From assembly GCA_009841255.1 (NCBI GenBank), contig VXMD01000082.1, positions 62,001 to 126,000 of the forward strand: a DNA stretch of 64,000 bases. Reading direction: 5' to 3'. A program made the position numbers and the translations under genes. The stretch is from Candidatus Poribacteria bacterium. GTDB lineage: Bacteria; Poribacteria; WGA-4E; WGA-3G. The notes below the pieces were generated by a model. It was not told where the DNA came from and did no database searches. It saw only the letters and a program-made list of their open reading frames with translations. Position 1 is the stretch's first letter. The number at the start of each line of letters is the position of its first letter. Below, piece by piece: positions 32,659-41,300 of the stretch.

Positions 32659-34107
32659 TTATTCACTAAAAAATTTTTCAAGCGTTTGTAATTTTGGCGG
32701 CTTCGTGAGCAAAGAAACAATTATCAGTGCGACAGACGAGGCAACGACCAGAATTGCGGCAGGCATAATCCCGACACCACCGACACTATACCCGGGTGTC
32801 TGCCAGTTTCGGAGAAAAAAATAGAGCCATAATAGAATAACACTTATGATTGCGGCGAACACGCCCTGTTTCGTGCTACGCCGCCAGAACAACGCCGCAA
32901 CGACAATCGGAAAGAGCCCCGCAAATCCAGTGAATGACCAAACAGCGAGCCTAAAAATGCTCGGTGTCGCGATGAGCGAGATGAGATAGGTAACGCAAAG
33001 CACGCCACTCACAAATAACCGCCCTACCCACACCCGCTGCCTCTCTGAAAACGCCTCCCGACGATAATGTCCAACAATATCGTGTGTGAACATACTCCCG
33101 ATAGCAAGCGATTGTGAATCCAATGACGACATAATCGCCGCGAAGACCCCTGCACCTAAAAATCCAGCTAAAACGCCAGGGGCGTGTATATGAATCATCT
33201 GGATCAATACATTGTTCGCCTGTGCTCCCTGCAAACCTGGCACATCCACGTTCCCCAGTATTCCCAGTAGCACACTCGGAATCCATACAACCGCAATACA
33301 CAACGGATAGAGAATAATTGCATAACGGAACGTCCCGACATCTTTCGCCGTCAGAAAATGCGAAAAGATATGGGGAAACATGCCGACACAGAGTGGAACA
33401 CAGAGATACGTCAAAAGTTCCAACGGCTTAATATGCTCCGCCTGCATTAATAAACCTGTGTCCACCTTAGCGATAGCATTTGAAAACCCGCCCATCCGAT
33501 GCGTGATGACAAAAAAGGTGATGCCGCCGAGGGTCATGAAAACGAGCGTTTGGAACGTGTTCACCCAGGCGGTGCCTCGCATACCGCTGTAGGTCACATA
33601 ACACAGAACGACGGCACAGATGAGTAGACCGCCTATCCACTGTGGAATCTTGCCATCTGTAAGCGTCGCCAATGTCCCACCGCCGCCCATCATACCGATC
33701 AGCAGATACGGGATAAGCAGCAACACAAATACAACGAACAGGAGCAACCCCACACCATCGGATTCCCACCGATCGCGGAAGTACTGGACCTGTGTCACAT
33801 AACCAAATCGCTTCCCAAGCCGCCAGAGACGCGTCCCAATAAAGAGGAATATACACGGAATGACTATCGCCGAAGAAGACGCCATCAGGGCAAAAACACC
33901 GATTCCCCTATGGTAGGCTTCACCCGACGCACCGAGGATCGAGAATGCCGTCATGTTCGTGCCGAAAAGCGTCATTAATAGGATAAACCAATTGATCGTC
34001 CGACTCGCGACAAAGTAATCTTCCCCGGTATTTCGGAAAAGTTTATGGCTCAGCACACCGAGAACCAAGACTGCAGCAAGATAAATAAAAATGATCGCAA
34101 GGCTCAT
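32659..34107 (-). CDS. Sodium:solute symporter (SSS family)
   Basis: A 482-residue membrane transporter with about 13 helices. The start is taken at the ATG 34107 (MSLAIIFIYLAAVLVLG), which overlaps the stop of a small upstream gene (ATGA). An in-frame extension to 34236 only reads that small gene in another frame. LGVLSHKLFRNTGEDYFVASRTINWF, GTNMTAFSILGASG and AAIMSSLDSQSLAIGSMFTHDI are SSS signatures, similar to the pantothenate/proline branch. The substrate is unknown. Confidence 0.9.
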   Translation of the reverse strand: MSLAIIFIYLAAVLVLGVLSHKLFRNTGEDYFVASRTINWFILLMTLFGTNMTAFSILGASGEAYHRGIGVFALMASSSAIVIPCIFLFIGTRLWRLGKRFGYVTQVQYFRDRWESDGVGLLLFVVFVLLLIPYLLIGMMGGGGTLATLTDGKIPQWIGGLLICAVVLCYVTYSGMRGTAWVNTFQTLVFMTLGGITFFVITHRMGGFSNAIAKVDTGLLMQAEHIKPLELLTYLCVPLCVGMFPHIFSHFLTAKDVGTFRYAIILYPLCIAVVWIPSVLLGILGNVDVPGLQGAQANNVLIQMIHIHAPGVLAGFLGAGVFAAIMSSLDSQSLAIGSMFTHDIVGHYRREAFSERQRVWVGRLFVSGVLCVTYLISLIATPSIFRLAVWSFTGFAGLFPIVVAALFWRRSTKQGVFAAIISVILLWLYFFLRNWQTPGYSVGGVGIMPAAILVVASSVALIIVSLLTKPPKLQTLEKFFSE

Positions 34108-34283
34108 CGCTCTCCCCAATCCCCTCGCGCTTTGACGAAAGCCGCCATCAGCAACATTGCTGCGAGGCAGAACCCTATATGATAGAGCAACCCTACCGGC
34201 AGTCCTAAAACCAGCTGCGGGGTTTCCCAGAGCCAAAAATCGTTGTGAAGCAGGAATAACAGCACCAGTAAAGCGTATAACAA
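34104..34283 (-). CDS. Small DUF3311-like membrane protein
   Basis: A 59-residue membrane protein starting at a TTG (34283), with AGGAGG upstream. Its sequence, LLHNDFWLWETP then LGLPVGLLYHIGFCLAA, fits DUF3311, the small partner encoded next to SSS symporters. Its TGA overlaps the symporter ATG by two bases, so the two are co-translated. Confidence 0.8.
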   Translation of the reverse strand: MLYALLVLLFLLHNDFWLWETPQLVLGLPVGLLYHIGFCLAAMLLMAAFVKARGDWGER

Positions 34284-34319
34284 TTTTTTAATTTTTCCTC
34301 CTGACTGCTAATTTTTCAA

Positions 34320-34440
34320 GACAGCAGCCTGCAACAATACGCAGAAATACTTTCTTCGCATTGGATTTCAGCGTTCGCAAAAACACGCAGGCGACTCCAG
34401 AGCGAAAACCTTCAACATTTATACTATGTCATTACTCCGC
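34320..34440. repeat. Mosaic repeat
   Basis: The block at 34327-34394 (GCCTGCAACAATACGCAG ... CACGCAGGCG) is almost identical to 44741-44813. It ends in CCGCAAGGTAAAATTAAAA, which overlaps the last codons of the TRAP permease on the opposite strand. Confidence 0.8.
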
Positions 34441-36515
34441 AAGGTAAAATTAAAATAGAAAATCGCAACACTTGTAAGTACGACTATCGCATGAATCCAG
34501 ATAAATTGTATACCCGTTGGCGCAAAAAAGAGAATGAGTGCCGCAACAAATAGGATACAGCGCGCCCACAGCGATAATCTGTTAAAGATATAACCGGCGA
34601 TAGCAGTTGACAAGATAACTGTTCCGATGAGCGTCAGCGAAAAATTCACGGAAACCGTCGATATCGTTGGCGAACCACCCCCCTCACTCAGCCAGAGCAA
34701 GGCGGGTCGCAAAACGAACGCGTAAGGGAGCGCAAAACCGACGAGCGCGAACCTGAACGCCGCGAATCCCGTTGCCATGATCCCTGAACCCGCGATGGCA
34801 GACGCAGCATACGCCGCTAATGCGACGGGTGGGGTCACCATCGACATCATCCCGAAATAGAAAATGAAAAAGTGCGCCGCAAGCGGAACGACTCCCAAAT
34901 CCAGAAGCACGGGACCTACTAAGATTGCCATCAGTAGATAGCAGACCGATGAAGGCAACCCCATCCCCAGAATAATTGTTGAAATCATGAGGAAGAACAG
35001 TGCCAACATCAGGTTCGTAGACGCAATCGGTAAGAGTACCGACGGCAACTTGCCACCGATGCCCGTCAGTGTCACCACACCTAAGATAATACCGACACAC
35101 GCCGCAGCCGCAATCAACGACACACCGCTTTGTGCCGCCCGCTCACAAGGCGATATTAAGAAGTTCACCCCTTGTCGTAGGGGCGAGGTTCCCTCGCCCG
35201 CTTCCGACACACCAATACCGGTAGACGTGCTCTCCGAATCGCGATGCCTTTCAGTTGCCGAATGCCGTCCGCGGATTCGGCGGACCAAGAAGTCCAACAG
35301 GCTTATCGCGAGGATCACCAGTAAACTCCAACTCACGGCGCGGAACGCCGTAGCTCCCATTAGCAAAACCCCAATGAGCGTAACAAACGCCGCGAGAAAG
35401 ATACCCCCTTGCAATGTCAAAAATTTTCCGTGTTTCTCTTCCTGTGTAGAAGGGGTTTCTAATGCTTCTTCAGAACTGTGAACGGCACCCAGCGTGTGTC
35501 TACGACTCTTCGCCGCACTTTCGACAGCAAGTTTTCGGCTTGCAAGCTGCGCCGAAAAATGCACCATACACAGCATTCCGGTGTAGTAAAGAACTGCTGG
35601 GAGCAGTGCCGCCTTGATAATCTCGAGATACGTAACGGCAGGTTCTACGATCTCCAGCATCATATACGCCGCCGCGCCCATAATCGGCGGAACCAACGCA
35701 CCCCCAGAACTCGCCGCGGCTTCAATGCCGCCCGCTATTGCGGGTTGAAACCCGGCGCGTTGCATCAACGGAATCGTGAACGTTCCAGTCGTTGCCGTGT
35801 TTGCCACAGCCGAACCCGACAGCGATCCCATCATGCCGCTACTCAGGACAGCGACCTTCGCAGGTGCCCCCGTACTCGAACCAAACACACGCCTTGCTAA
35901 ATCCAAGACATAATTCGTTGCTCCGGTTCGCTCCAACAACGTCCCAAACAAGACAAAGAGAAACACATAGGCGAACATCACCCGAAGTGCGATACCAAAC
36001 GCACCTTGACTGTGTAAAAATGTCTGACTCACGATGCGTTGGATGGAATAACCACGATGCGGGAACAGCCAATCCGGCATAAACTGCCCAAAACCGGCAT
36101 AGAGCAGAAATGCGAGCGAGAGCAGTGGGAGTGTTACACCAATAGAACGGCGGGTCGCCTCTAAGATTAAGAGAAGTCCGAGCCCACCGATGATGTAATC
36201 CAGTGGCACCTCCGCTCCCGCCCGGTCGCCGAGGGATTTACCGTCTAACCAGAACACCTGAAAAACCGGTTCCGTCTGGATCAGAACGTAGCCGAAACAG
36301 ACAATCACATTCCCTATCAACACAACATCCAGAAACCGAAAAGCACGATTGTTCGCAAAACGCGGATGAACAGGGTATCTCAGAAATACCACCATTAACC
36401 CCAGCATCGCGAAGAGTGCTAACTCCGATTGCGGTGTAAGCTGCGGATAGTTGACCTCGGCTAAGATAAAGAGGCACAGCAGCACCGAAACTGAAAGAAA
36501 GATGTAATTTTTCAA
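34419..36515 (-). CDS. Fused TRAP transporter permease (DctQM-like)
   Basis: A 698-residue membrane protein combining small and large TRAP permease domains. The DctM part has SSGMMGSLSGSAVANTATTGTFTIPLM and EAAASSGGALVPPIMGAAAYMM. A hydrophilic insert at about residues 340-460 holds a GTAGGGG palindrome read as GEGTSPLRQG. No periplasmic binding protein gene is next to it. The start is a TTG at 36515. The usual substrates are organic acids or related solutes, taken up with sodium. Confidence 0.85.
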   Translation of the reverse strand: MKNYIFLSVSVLLCLFILAEVNYPQLTPQSELALFAMLGLMVVFLRYPVHPRFANNRAFRFLDVVLIGNVIVCFGYVLIQTEPVFQVFWLDGKSLGDRAGAEVPLDYIIGGLGLLLILEATRRSIGVTLPLLSLAFLLYAGFGQFMPDWLFPHRGYSIQRIVSQTFLHSQGAFGIALRVMFAYVFLFVLFGTLLERTGATNYVLDLARRVFGSSTGAPAKVAVLSSGMMGSLSGSAVANTATTGTFTIPLMQRAGFQPAIAGGIEAAASSGGALVPPIMGAAAYMMLEIVEPAVTYLEIIKAALLPAVLYYTGMLCMVHFSAQLASRKLAVESAAKSRRHTLGAVHSSEEALETPSTQEEKHGKFLTLQGGIFLAAFVTLIGVLLMGATAFRAVSWSLLVILAISLLDFLVRRIRGRHSATERHRDSESTSTGIGVSEAGEGTSPLRQGVNFLISPCERAAQSGVSLIAAAACVGIILGVVTLTGIGGKLPSVLLPIASTNLMLALFFLMISTIILGMGLPSSVCYLLMAILVGPVLLDLGVVPLAAHFFIFYFGMMSMVTPPVALAAYAASAIAGSGIMATGFAAFRFALVGFALPYAFVLRPALLWLSEGGGSPTISTVSVNFSLTLIGTVILSTAIAGYIFNRLSLWARCILFVAALILFFAPTGIQFIWIHAIVVLTSVAIFYFNFTLRSNDIV
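35177..35199. repeat. GTAGGGG palindrome inside the TRAP permease
   Basis: GTAGGGGCGAGGTTCCCTCGCCC is read in frame in the variable loop between membrane segments. Confidence 0.8.
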
Positions 36516-36679
36516 TGCATTGAGTGAGTTTGTTATCCGAGATGAAGTGTTTTAGCGGCACCCACAAGTACGCGCGAAACGAAAAGCAAATGATGAACTA
36601 TCCCATAACCGCTTTAAGTTTAACAGGAAATGAAAGGAAAATCAAGGAAAAGGGACAGCACAGCAGTAGTATCCAATTC

Positions 36680-36745
36680 TCCTGTAGGAGGGAACTCCGA
36701 TTCCCGACACTCCTGTAGGAGCGAGTTCCCGCTCGCGATTTCCTT
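36680..36745. repeat. Two CTCCTGTAGGAG palindromes
   Basis: CTCCTGTAGGAGGGAACTCC and CTCCTGTAGGAGCGAGTTCCCGCTCG lie in tandem in the gap before the TRAP permease. A relative is at 43793-43820. Confidence 0.75.
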
Positions 36746-36840
36746 CACAAATTCACGAGAATGTCGAAAACCGAGTGCTGTTTGCTATGAAAAGGTCCGG
36801 AATTGCTGAGTTAGATCGATTTCTTAACCAAAAAATAAAA

Positions 36841-36981
36841 TCATATTTCTTGCATCAGGCGGGTTGCAATACCTTGTCGGCGCAGGTCCGGGGCAACAAA
36901 AACATCCGTAACCTCTCCGAACTTCTGGACCCTTCCTTCAATAAAGAGTGTCGTGCATTCCCCCATTACATGTCCAAGGAT
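36841..36981 (-). pseudogene. GNAT acetyltransferase remnant
   Basis: An open stretch of 46 codons after the cydB remnant reads ILGHVMGECTTLF, then GEVTDVFVAPDLRRQGIAT and RLMQEI, the central beta-strand and acetyl-CoA loop of a GNAT enzyme. Both ends are missing and there is no start. Confidence 0.7.
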
Positions 36982-37197
36982 TCACGCTGAGTCGTCTTGG
37001 TAAGTATCAATCTTCTTTTCAGTCTGCCTTGTCTTCCGAGCTGTCCCCTTAAACACGGTATAAAGATACCAGAATGCGGGGACCAGCAGGACACCGCCCG
37101 CCCCCAATACAATCAGCAGGGGACACAGCACTGTATCCGGAGCTGCTGTATTTGAAAAGGTCAAGTCCGGCGTGACCAGATACGGATACTGCGCCAG
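36982..37197 (-). pseudogene. cydB: cydB remnant (cytochrome bd oxidase subunit II, C-terminal end)
   Basis: About 70 codons read LAQYPYLVTPDLTFSNTAAPD, followed by a membrane segment (LLIVLGAGGVLLVPAFWYLYTVF) and a hydrophilic tail. This is the typical last segment of CydB. An in-frame stop precedes it and the rest of the gene is absent, so it is a fragment. A complete copy may exist elsewhere. Confidence 0.75.
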
Positions 37198-37249
37198 CTA
37201 CACACCGGTGGGCGGGTAGAGGACCCACCCACTTAACTACAAAACATCA

Positions 37250-38068
37250 TTACGCATTCCACGATTCGAGTCCAAGAAGTTTCTTTCCTAAAGGGCTCAA
37301 CTCGGCTGTCTTACCGTGGTAATGCTCTTTCTCTTTTGTTTCTCTTCCGAGTCCCGTTAAACGTTCACGCCATCCTTGAATCCGGGACTCAGCATTGCCA
37401 TTCTCTGGTGCTGGCGACATCGTGATGTATTGCGCCATTCGGGGACGCTCAGCGGAGTTCGGACTACTACCGTGCGGCAATGCGCTGTGCCAGATGACCA
37501 AGTCTCCGGCTTTCCCCGCAACCGGAACCGCCTCTGCTTGGTAGTCTCGGACGACTTTCCGCGGCTTTGCATCATCAGGTAGGTCGTTCAACCACCTTTC
37601 CAACTTCCGATGGAAACCCGGAATACAGGTAAACGCTCCTTGATTCCCAGGGGTATCCGCCAGATACAGAACGCCCTGCACCTTTAAACGCACCGGCATA
37701 TTGTCCAACGACATATCCCAATGTAAAAACGGACCGGTGAACTCGTAATTCGGGCGTTCAGGGGGGTTCATACTTGCCCGATCGAAACTGACCCAGAGTT
37801 TCTCAGTCTCCCAAATCTCTGAGAACGCCTGATGCACGCGCGGGTATTGACGATTGTCCCACAACGCTTGGTGCTGATAAATCTCTACCATAATACTTCG
37901 GCGCGGTGGATCAGGATACCAACTGTCGGGATCCTCGCGGTCCATTTCAAGAAAATCCCAGACCGCCTGTTCCGCGGCTCGGCAATTCTCAAGGGGTACC
38001 GCTTCCGGTACAACGACGTAACCGTTCTCTTCCCAAAATTCTAAGGCTTCTGCGTCAAAAACTGGCAT
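37250..38068 (-). CDS. Phytanoyl-CoA dioxygenase family protein (PhyH)
   Basis: A 272-residue Fe(II)/2-oxoglutarate oxygenase. The start at 38068 (MPVFDAEALEF) follows AAGGAGAA; the frame is open upstream to 38269 but that part has no ribosome-binding site. The metal site is HWD (FLHWDMSLDN) with the distal His in LPHGSSPN, and the 2-oxoglutarate Arg is probably in ERPRMAQY. The actual substrate of bacterial PhyH proteins is mostly unknown. Confidence 0.9.
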   Translation of the reverse strand: MPVFDAEALEFWEENGYVVVPEAVPLENCRAAEQAVWDFLEMDREDPDSWYPDPPRRSIMVEIYQHQALWDNRQYPRVHQAFSEIWETEKLWVSFDRASMNPPERPNYEFTGPFLHWDMSLDNMPVRLKVQGVLYLADTPGNQGAFTCIPGFHRKLERWLNDLPDDAKPRKVVRDYQAEAVPVAGKAGDLVIWHSALPHGSSPNSAERPRMAQYITMSPAPENGNAESRIQGWRERLTGLGRETKEKEHYHGKTAELSPLGKKLLGLESWNA

Positions 38069-38222
38069 GGGTTTCTCCTTATCAATCACTTCAGTTTTGA
38101 GGTACTCTGTGAACAGAGCAAGGTCTTGACTACTCAATATAGTGTTAAGAATATCACAAAAGATTGCGAAAATCAAACTTTTCGATAATACACGAGCGTC
38201 ACCGACGTTTGAAAAAATTTTC

Positions 38223-38251
38223 TTGCAATTGATTGCGTCTTGTGCTAAAGT
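38223..38251 (+). promoter_or_regulatory. Sigma-70-type promoter
   Basis: TTGCAA and TAAAGT with a 17-bp spacer, about 55 bp before the Gfo/Idh/MocA gene. It lies in the divergent gap with the PhyH gene. Confidence 0.65.
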
Positions 38252-38306
38252 ACGGATACTCCGACTCACAAAATTTAGGGAACATTGAGACGAAGGAGAA
38301 ATTATA

Positions 38307-39260
38307 ATGCTTAAAGCAGGATTTATCGGTGCGGGGGGCCGCAGTCAAGGCGCACACTATCCAAACGTGAATCGGCTGGAAGATGATGTCGAGATGCTCG
38401 GAGCCTGTGAACTCGACGAGGAGAAACTCGCACAGGTTGCCCAGAAATATGAGTTTCCACATACCTTCACAGACCATCGGAAGATGCTGGATACCTTAGA
38501 CTTAGATGTCGTTTATTGTGTGATGAACGAGAAATGGATTTTGCAACCCGCTCTGGATTGCCTTAACGCCGGCAAGCATCTGTTCATCGAAAAACCACCG
38601 GGTGCGAACAGCGATGAAACGCAACAACTCCTTGAGGCGGCAGTCGCTAACGATGTCTATTGCATGGTCGGGTTTCAGCGCAGGTATGCCGCTGTTACGC
38701 GTGAAGCCATGCGGCGCGTTGCAGAAAAGGGGCCTGTCACGTTAGCCGTCACCACCTTTAATAAGCAAATGATCGGGCAGAATCGAGAATTTACGACAAC
38801 GCTTTGGAACGATGTCTGCCACGTCGTCGATCTCCTCCGCTATATGGCAGGGGGTGAGCCCGTGGAAGTCACGGCGCATCGCGACACATTCGGTGCAGAA
38901 CAACGCAACTTCTACACCGCCTTCGTCCGTTTCGATAACAACGTCACAGGTGTGCTTTTTGGAAGTCGCGCATCGGGCGGGCGCGTGCTGCGTTCCGAAT
39001 TGCACGGTGTCGGTATCGGTTGTTACATGAAAATCCCAGAAGAAATCGAAATTCATGAAGACAATAACAGAAGTGTTATGGGAGGTTGGGAAGTTGACGG
39101 TGTAGACGAGCGCGACACGCCCAACTACGAAGGCGTCTTGACCATGCATCGCCACTTCGTCGATTGTGTCCGCAACCGGCAAGTCCCGCTCACAGACCTC
39201 CGTGATGTTATAAATTCTATTCGTTTTGTTGATCAGATAGAGGGTCCACTACCGGATTAA
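38307..39260 (+). CDS. Gfo/Idh/MocA family oxidoreductase
   Basis: A 317-residue NAD(P)-dependent dehydrogenase. The Rossmann start is AGFIGAGGRSQGAHY; the usual EKP motif is present (LFIEKPPGANSDET). The C-terminal domain has WNDVCHVVDLLRYMAGG with the likely catalytic His. GAAGGAGA precedes the ATG. It is followed closely by a PhyH gene on the same strand, suggesting joint metabolism of a sugar or cyclitol-like compound. Confidence 0.9.
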   Translation: MLKAGFIGAGGRSQGAHYPNVNRLEDDVEMLGACELDEEKLAQVAQKYEFPHTFTDHRKMLDTLDLDVVYCVMNEKWILQPALDCLNAGKHLFIEKPPGANSDETQQLLEAAVANDVYCMVGFQRRYAAVTREAMRRVAEKGPVTLAVTTFNKQMIGQNREFTTTLWNDVCHVVDLLRYMAGGEPVEVTAHRDTFGAEQRNFYTAFVRFDNNVTGVLFGSRASGGRVLRSELHGVGIGCYMKIPEEIEIHEDNNRSVMGGWEVDGVDERDTPNYEGVLTMHRHFVDCVRNRQVPLTDLRDVINSIRFVDQIEGPLPD

Positions 39261-39306
39261 CCGATGCGTGCCCTTGGATAAACATCACACATTGGAGACT
39301 GAACCT

Positions 39307-40170
39307 ATGCTTGACGAACGCCATCTACAACATCAGATTACTGACGAGCAACTCCGTGAACTGAACGAAAACGGGTATTTTACCGTTGAAGACGCGCTCC
39401 CGCTAGATCTCGTCGAACGGCTTGAGACAAAGGTAGACAACATCTACCAAAACCATCTTGACGCGGGTTACGATCCATACAGCAAGAGCCCGCTCACTGC
39501 GCATAACAACTTCTTCTATCCGAATTTTCTCGGCACAGACCAGGTTTTCGTGAATATTTTGGACTGGTATAAAACGTTCCCGAAGGTCTGGGGAATCTTG
39601 GGATGGAATATTTACTCCTACCACAGTCATTTCATCATCACACCGCCACGCCCAGATAAGGTGCGTGGGAAACCGACCCCACTCGGCTGGCATCAGGACA
39701 GTGGTCGTGTTAACTTTGAGATCGAAAGTTCACCGCGACCCCGCCTTTCCATAAAAGTTGTCTACTGGCTATCCGACTGCTCTGAAACGGGACGCGGAAA
39801 TTTTTACGTCATACCGGGAAGCCATCTCTGGGATAAACTCGATCGACCCGAAGACGACTCAATGCCCAACGGCGCAACACCGGTCTGCTGTAAGCCCGGG
39901 GATGCAGTCTTCTTCGACCGACGGATATGGCACGCCCGTAGCGAAAACGATTCAGACATCACCCGAAAGGGACTCTTCTACGGATACGGCTACCGATGGC
40001 TACGGAGTAAGGACGACATGACCATACCCGCCGAGATGTTTGAGCGGAATGATCCGATTCGACAGCAACTTCTTGGGGGTGGCACCAACGCAAACGGCCA
40101 TTTTACACCCAAAGATGCAGATGTGCCGTTGAAGACATGGCTTGAAGAAAAAGGTATCATTTCTAACTGA
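39307..40170 (+). CDS. Phytanoyl-CoA dioxygenase family protein (PhyH)
   Basis: A 287-residue oxygenase from ATG 39307 ([16 protein letters not shown]), preceded by GGAGA; a GTG at 39268 is also in frame. The iron site is HQD in GWHQDSGR with the distal His in IWHARSEND, and the probable 2-oxoglutarate Arg in [12 protein letters not shown]. The core [10 protein letters not shown] is typical. It follows the Gfo/Idh gene by about 45 bp. Confidence 0.9.
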   Translation: MLDERHLQHQITDEQLRELNENGYFTVEDALPLDLVERLETKVDNIYQNHLDAGYDPYSKSPLTAHNNFFYPNFLGTDQVFVNILDWYKTFPKVWGILGWNIYSYHSHFIITPPRPDKVRGKPTPLGWHQDSGRVNFEIESSPRPRLSIKVVYWLSDCSETGRGNFYVIPGSHLWDKLDRPEDDSMPNGATPVCCKPGDAVFFDRRIWHARSENDSDITRKGLFYGYGYRWLRSKDDMTIPAEMFERNDPIRQQLLGGGTNANGHFTPKDADVPLKTWLEEKGIISN

Positions 40171-40221
40171 AATCGCAAGTCATTGAAGTCCAAACCAGTG
40201 GTATGCTATACGCCAATTTGC

Positions 40222-40250
40222 TTGACATTCGTAGCAAAATGGCGTATAAT
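40222..40250 (+). promoter_or_regulatory. Consensus sigma-70 promoter for the selenoprotein gene
   Basis: TTGACA, a 17-bp spacer and TATAAT match the consensus perfectly, 37 bp before the peroxiredoxin start. Strong constitutive expression is expected. Confidence 0.85.
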
Positions 40251-40286
40251 TTTATTAACTCATGTATTTACTGGAGGCATAACGCG

Positions 40287-41297
40287 ATGTTTCAAACGCG
40301 ACTGAATACAAGCGTCTGGGCTGTTATCCTCATAACAGCTATCTTGATTCCAACAGCTTCAGGGGAGGAAGCAGTGACAACGCCAAATACACTAAAAGTG
40401 GGCATGGTCGCCCCAGATTTCACACTGAAAGATGAAGAAGGCGTTGAGCGGAGTCTCAGCGACTACTTCGGGAAAAAAAATATCGTTCTCGCTTTTTATC
40501 CAAAAGATTTTACAGGCGGATGAACAACTGAACTTTGCTCGCTCCGGGATAATTTGAGCGAGATAGAAGCCACCGGAAGTGTCCTTTTCGGGGTCAGCGT
40601 TGACGATGTTGAATCGCATCAGCGGTTCAGAGCAGAACAAAAATTCGGATTTTCACTCTTAGCCGACACCGAGTTTGAGGTGAGCAATCAGTACAGTGGT
40701 ATCATTGAAAACTTCAATGCCTCAAAACGGACAACTTTCATCATTGATAAAGCGGGATACATCCGTGCCATTGATACAGATGTCAATGTAAAAACACACG
40801 GTGAAGATGTCGTGGCACTGCTTAAGGAAGTCCTACCCAAAATAGAGATTGGGCAACCCGCTCCAGATTTTATCGCAACCGACGGAACCGGTAAAACGCA
40901 CCAACTCAGCGAATTGCATCAGCAAAAGAACGTCGTATTAGCATTCTACCCACGTGATTTTGGGCGTGGCTGAACGGCTCAAGTTTGCTCACTCCGTGAT
41001 GAGTCGAGTAGTTTTGCAAAATACGATGCCCAAGTTTTTGGGATTACGTCGAACGATGCGGATTCCCACCAAAAATTTTCGGAAGAAAATCAGTTGAACT
41101 TCCCGCTTTTGGTAGACACCGGACGGAACCTCGCACTCCTCTTTGGCGCGACGAATGCCCTAGATGGAAAGATTCAACGGTTAGCTGTTATTATTGATAA
41201 AACAGGAAAAATCCTCGAAATTGATAAAGAGGTCAACGCAAGCACACACGGTGCGGACTTAGTTGATTTCTTCAAAACTTTGGAAACGTCAAATTAA
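40287..41297 (+). CDS. Two-domain peroxiredoxin with two predicted selenocysteines
   Basis: One frame runs from ATG 40287 (after TGGAGG) to TAA 41297, broken only by TGA at 40521 and TGA at 40971. It would give 336 residues: an N-terminal signal peptide (to about TASG) and two BCP-like peroxiredoxin domains. Domain 1 reads [13 protein letters not shown]79-TTELCSLRD; domain 2 reads [13 protein letters not shown]229-TAQVCSLRD. In normal family members the residue at each U is the peroxidatic Cys, and the Cys five residues later is present in both. Both TGA codons are followed at the same distance by a hairpin. Other genes here use TGA as stop. A standard gene caller breaks this gene into three fragments. 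It is expected to reduce peroxides in the periplasm or at the cell surface. Selenocysteine machinery is not in the window. Confidence 0.9.
40537..40563 (+). promoter_or_regulatory. bSECIS-like hairpin 1
   Basis: A perfect 7-bp stem, CTCGCTC (40538-40544) with GAGCGAG (40556-40562) and an 11-base loop, starts 14 bases after the first TGA codon, in the usual position for a bacterial SECIS element. Confidence 0.7.
40987..41008 (+). promoter_or_regulatory. bSECIS-like hairpin 2
   Basis: ACTC-CGTGAT-GAGT extended by CTC/GAG with one bulged C. It starts at the same distance from the second TGA codon as hairpin 1 does from the first. Confidence 0.65.
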
Positions 41298-41300
41298 TTG

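Noticed and set aside
40203-41297. Peroxiredoxin read as a pseudogene with two nonsense mutations
   Set aside because: Both TGA codons fall exactly on the catalytic residue of each domain, no other defect is present in about 1 kb, a perfect promoter precedes it, and a matched hairpin follows each codon.
40203-41297. TGA reassigned genome-wide (for example to Trp or Gly)
   Set aside because: Several genes here clearly end at TGA and Trp is encoded by TGG throughout, so only context-dependent recoding fits.
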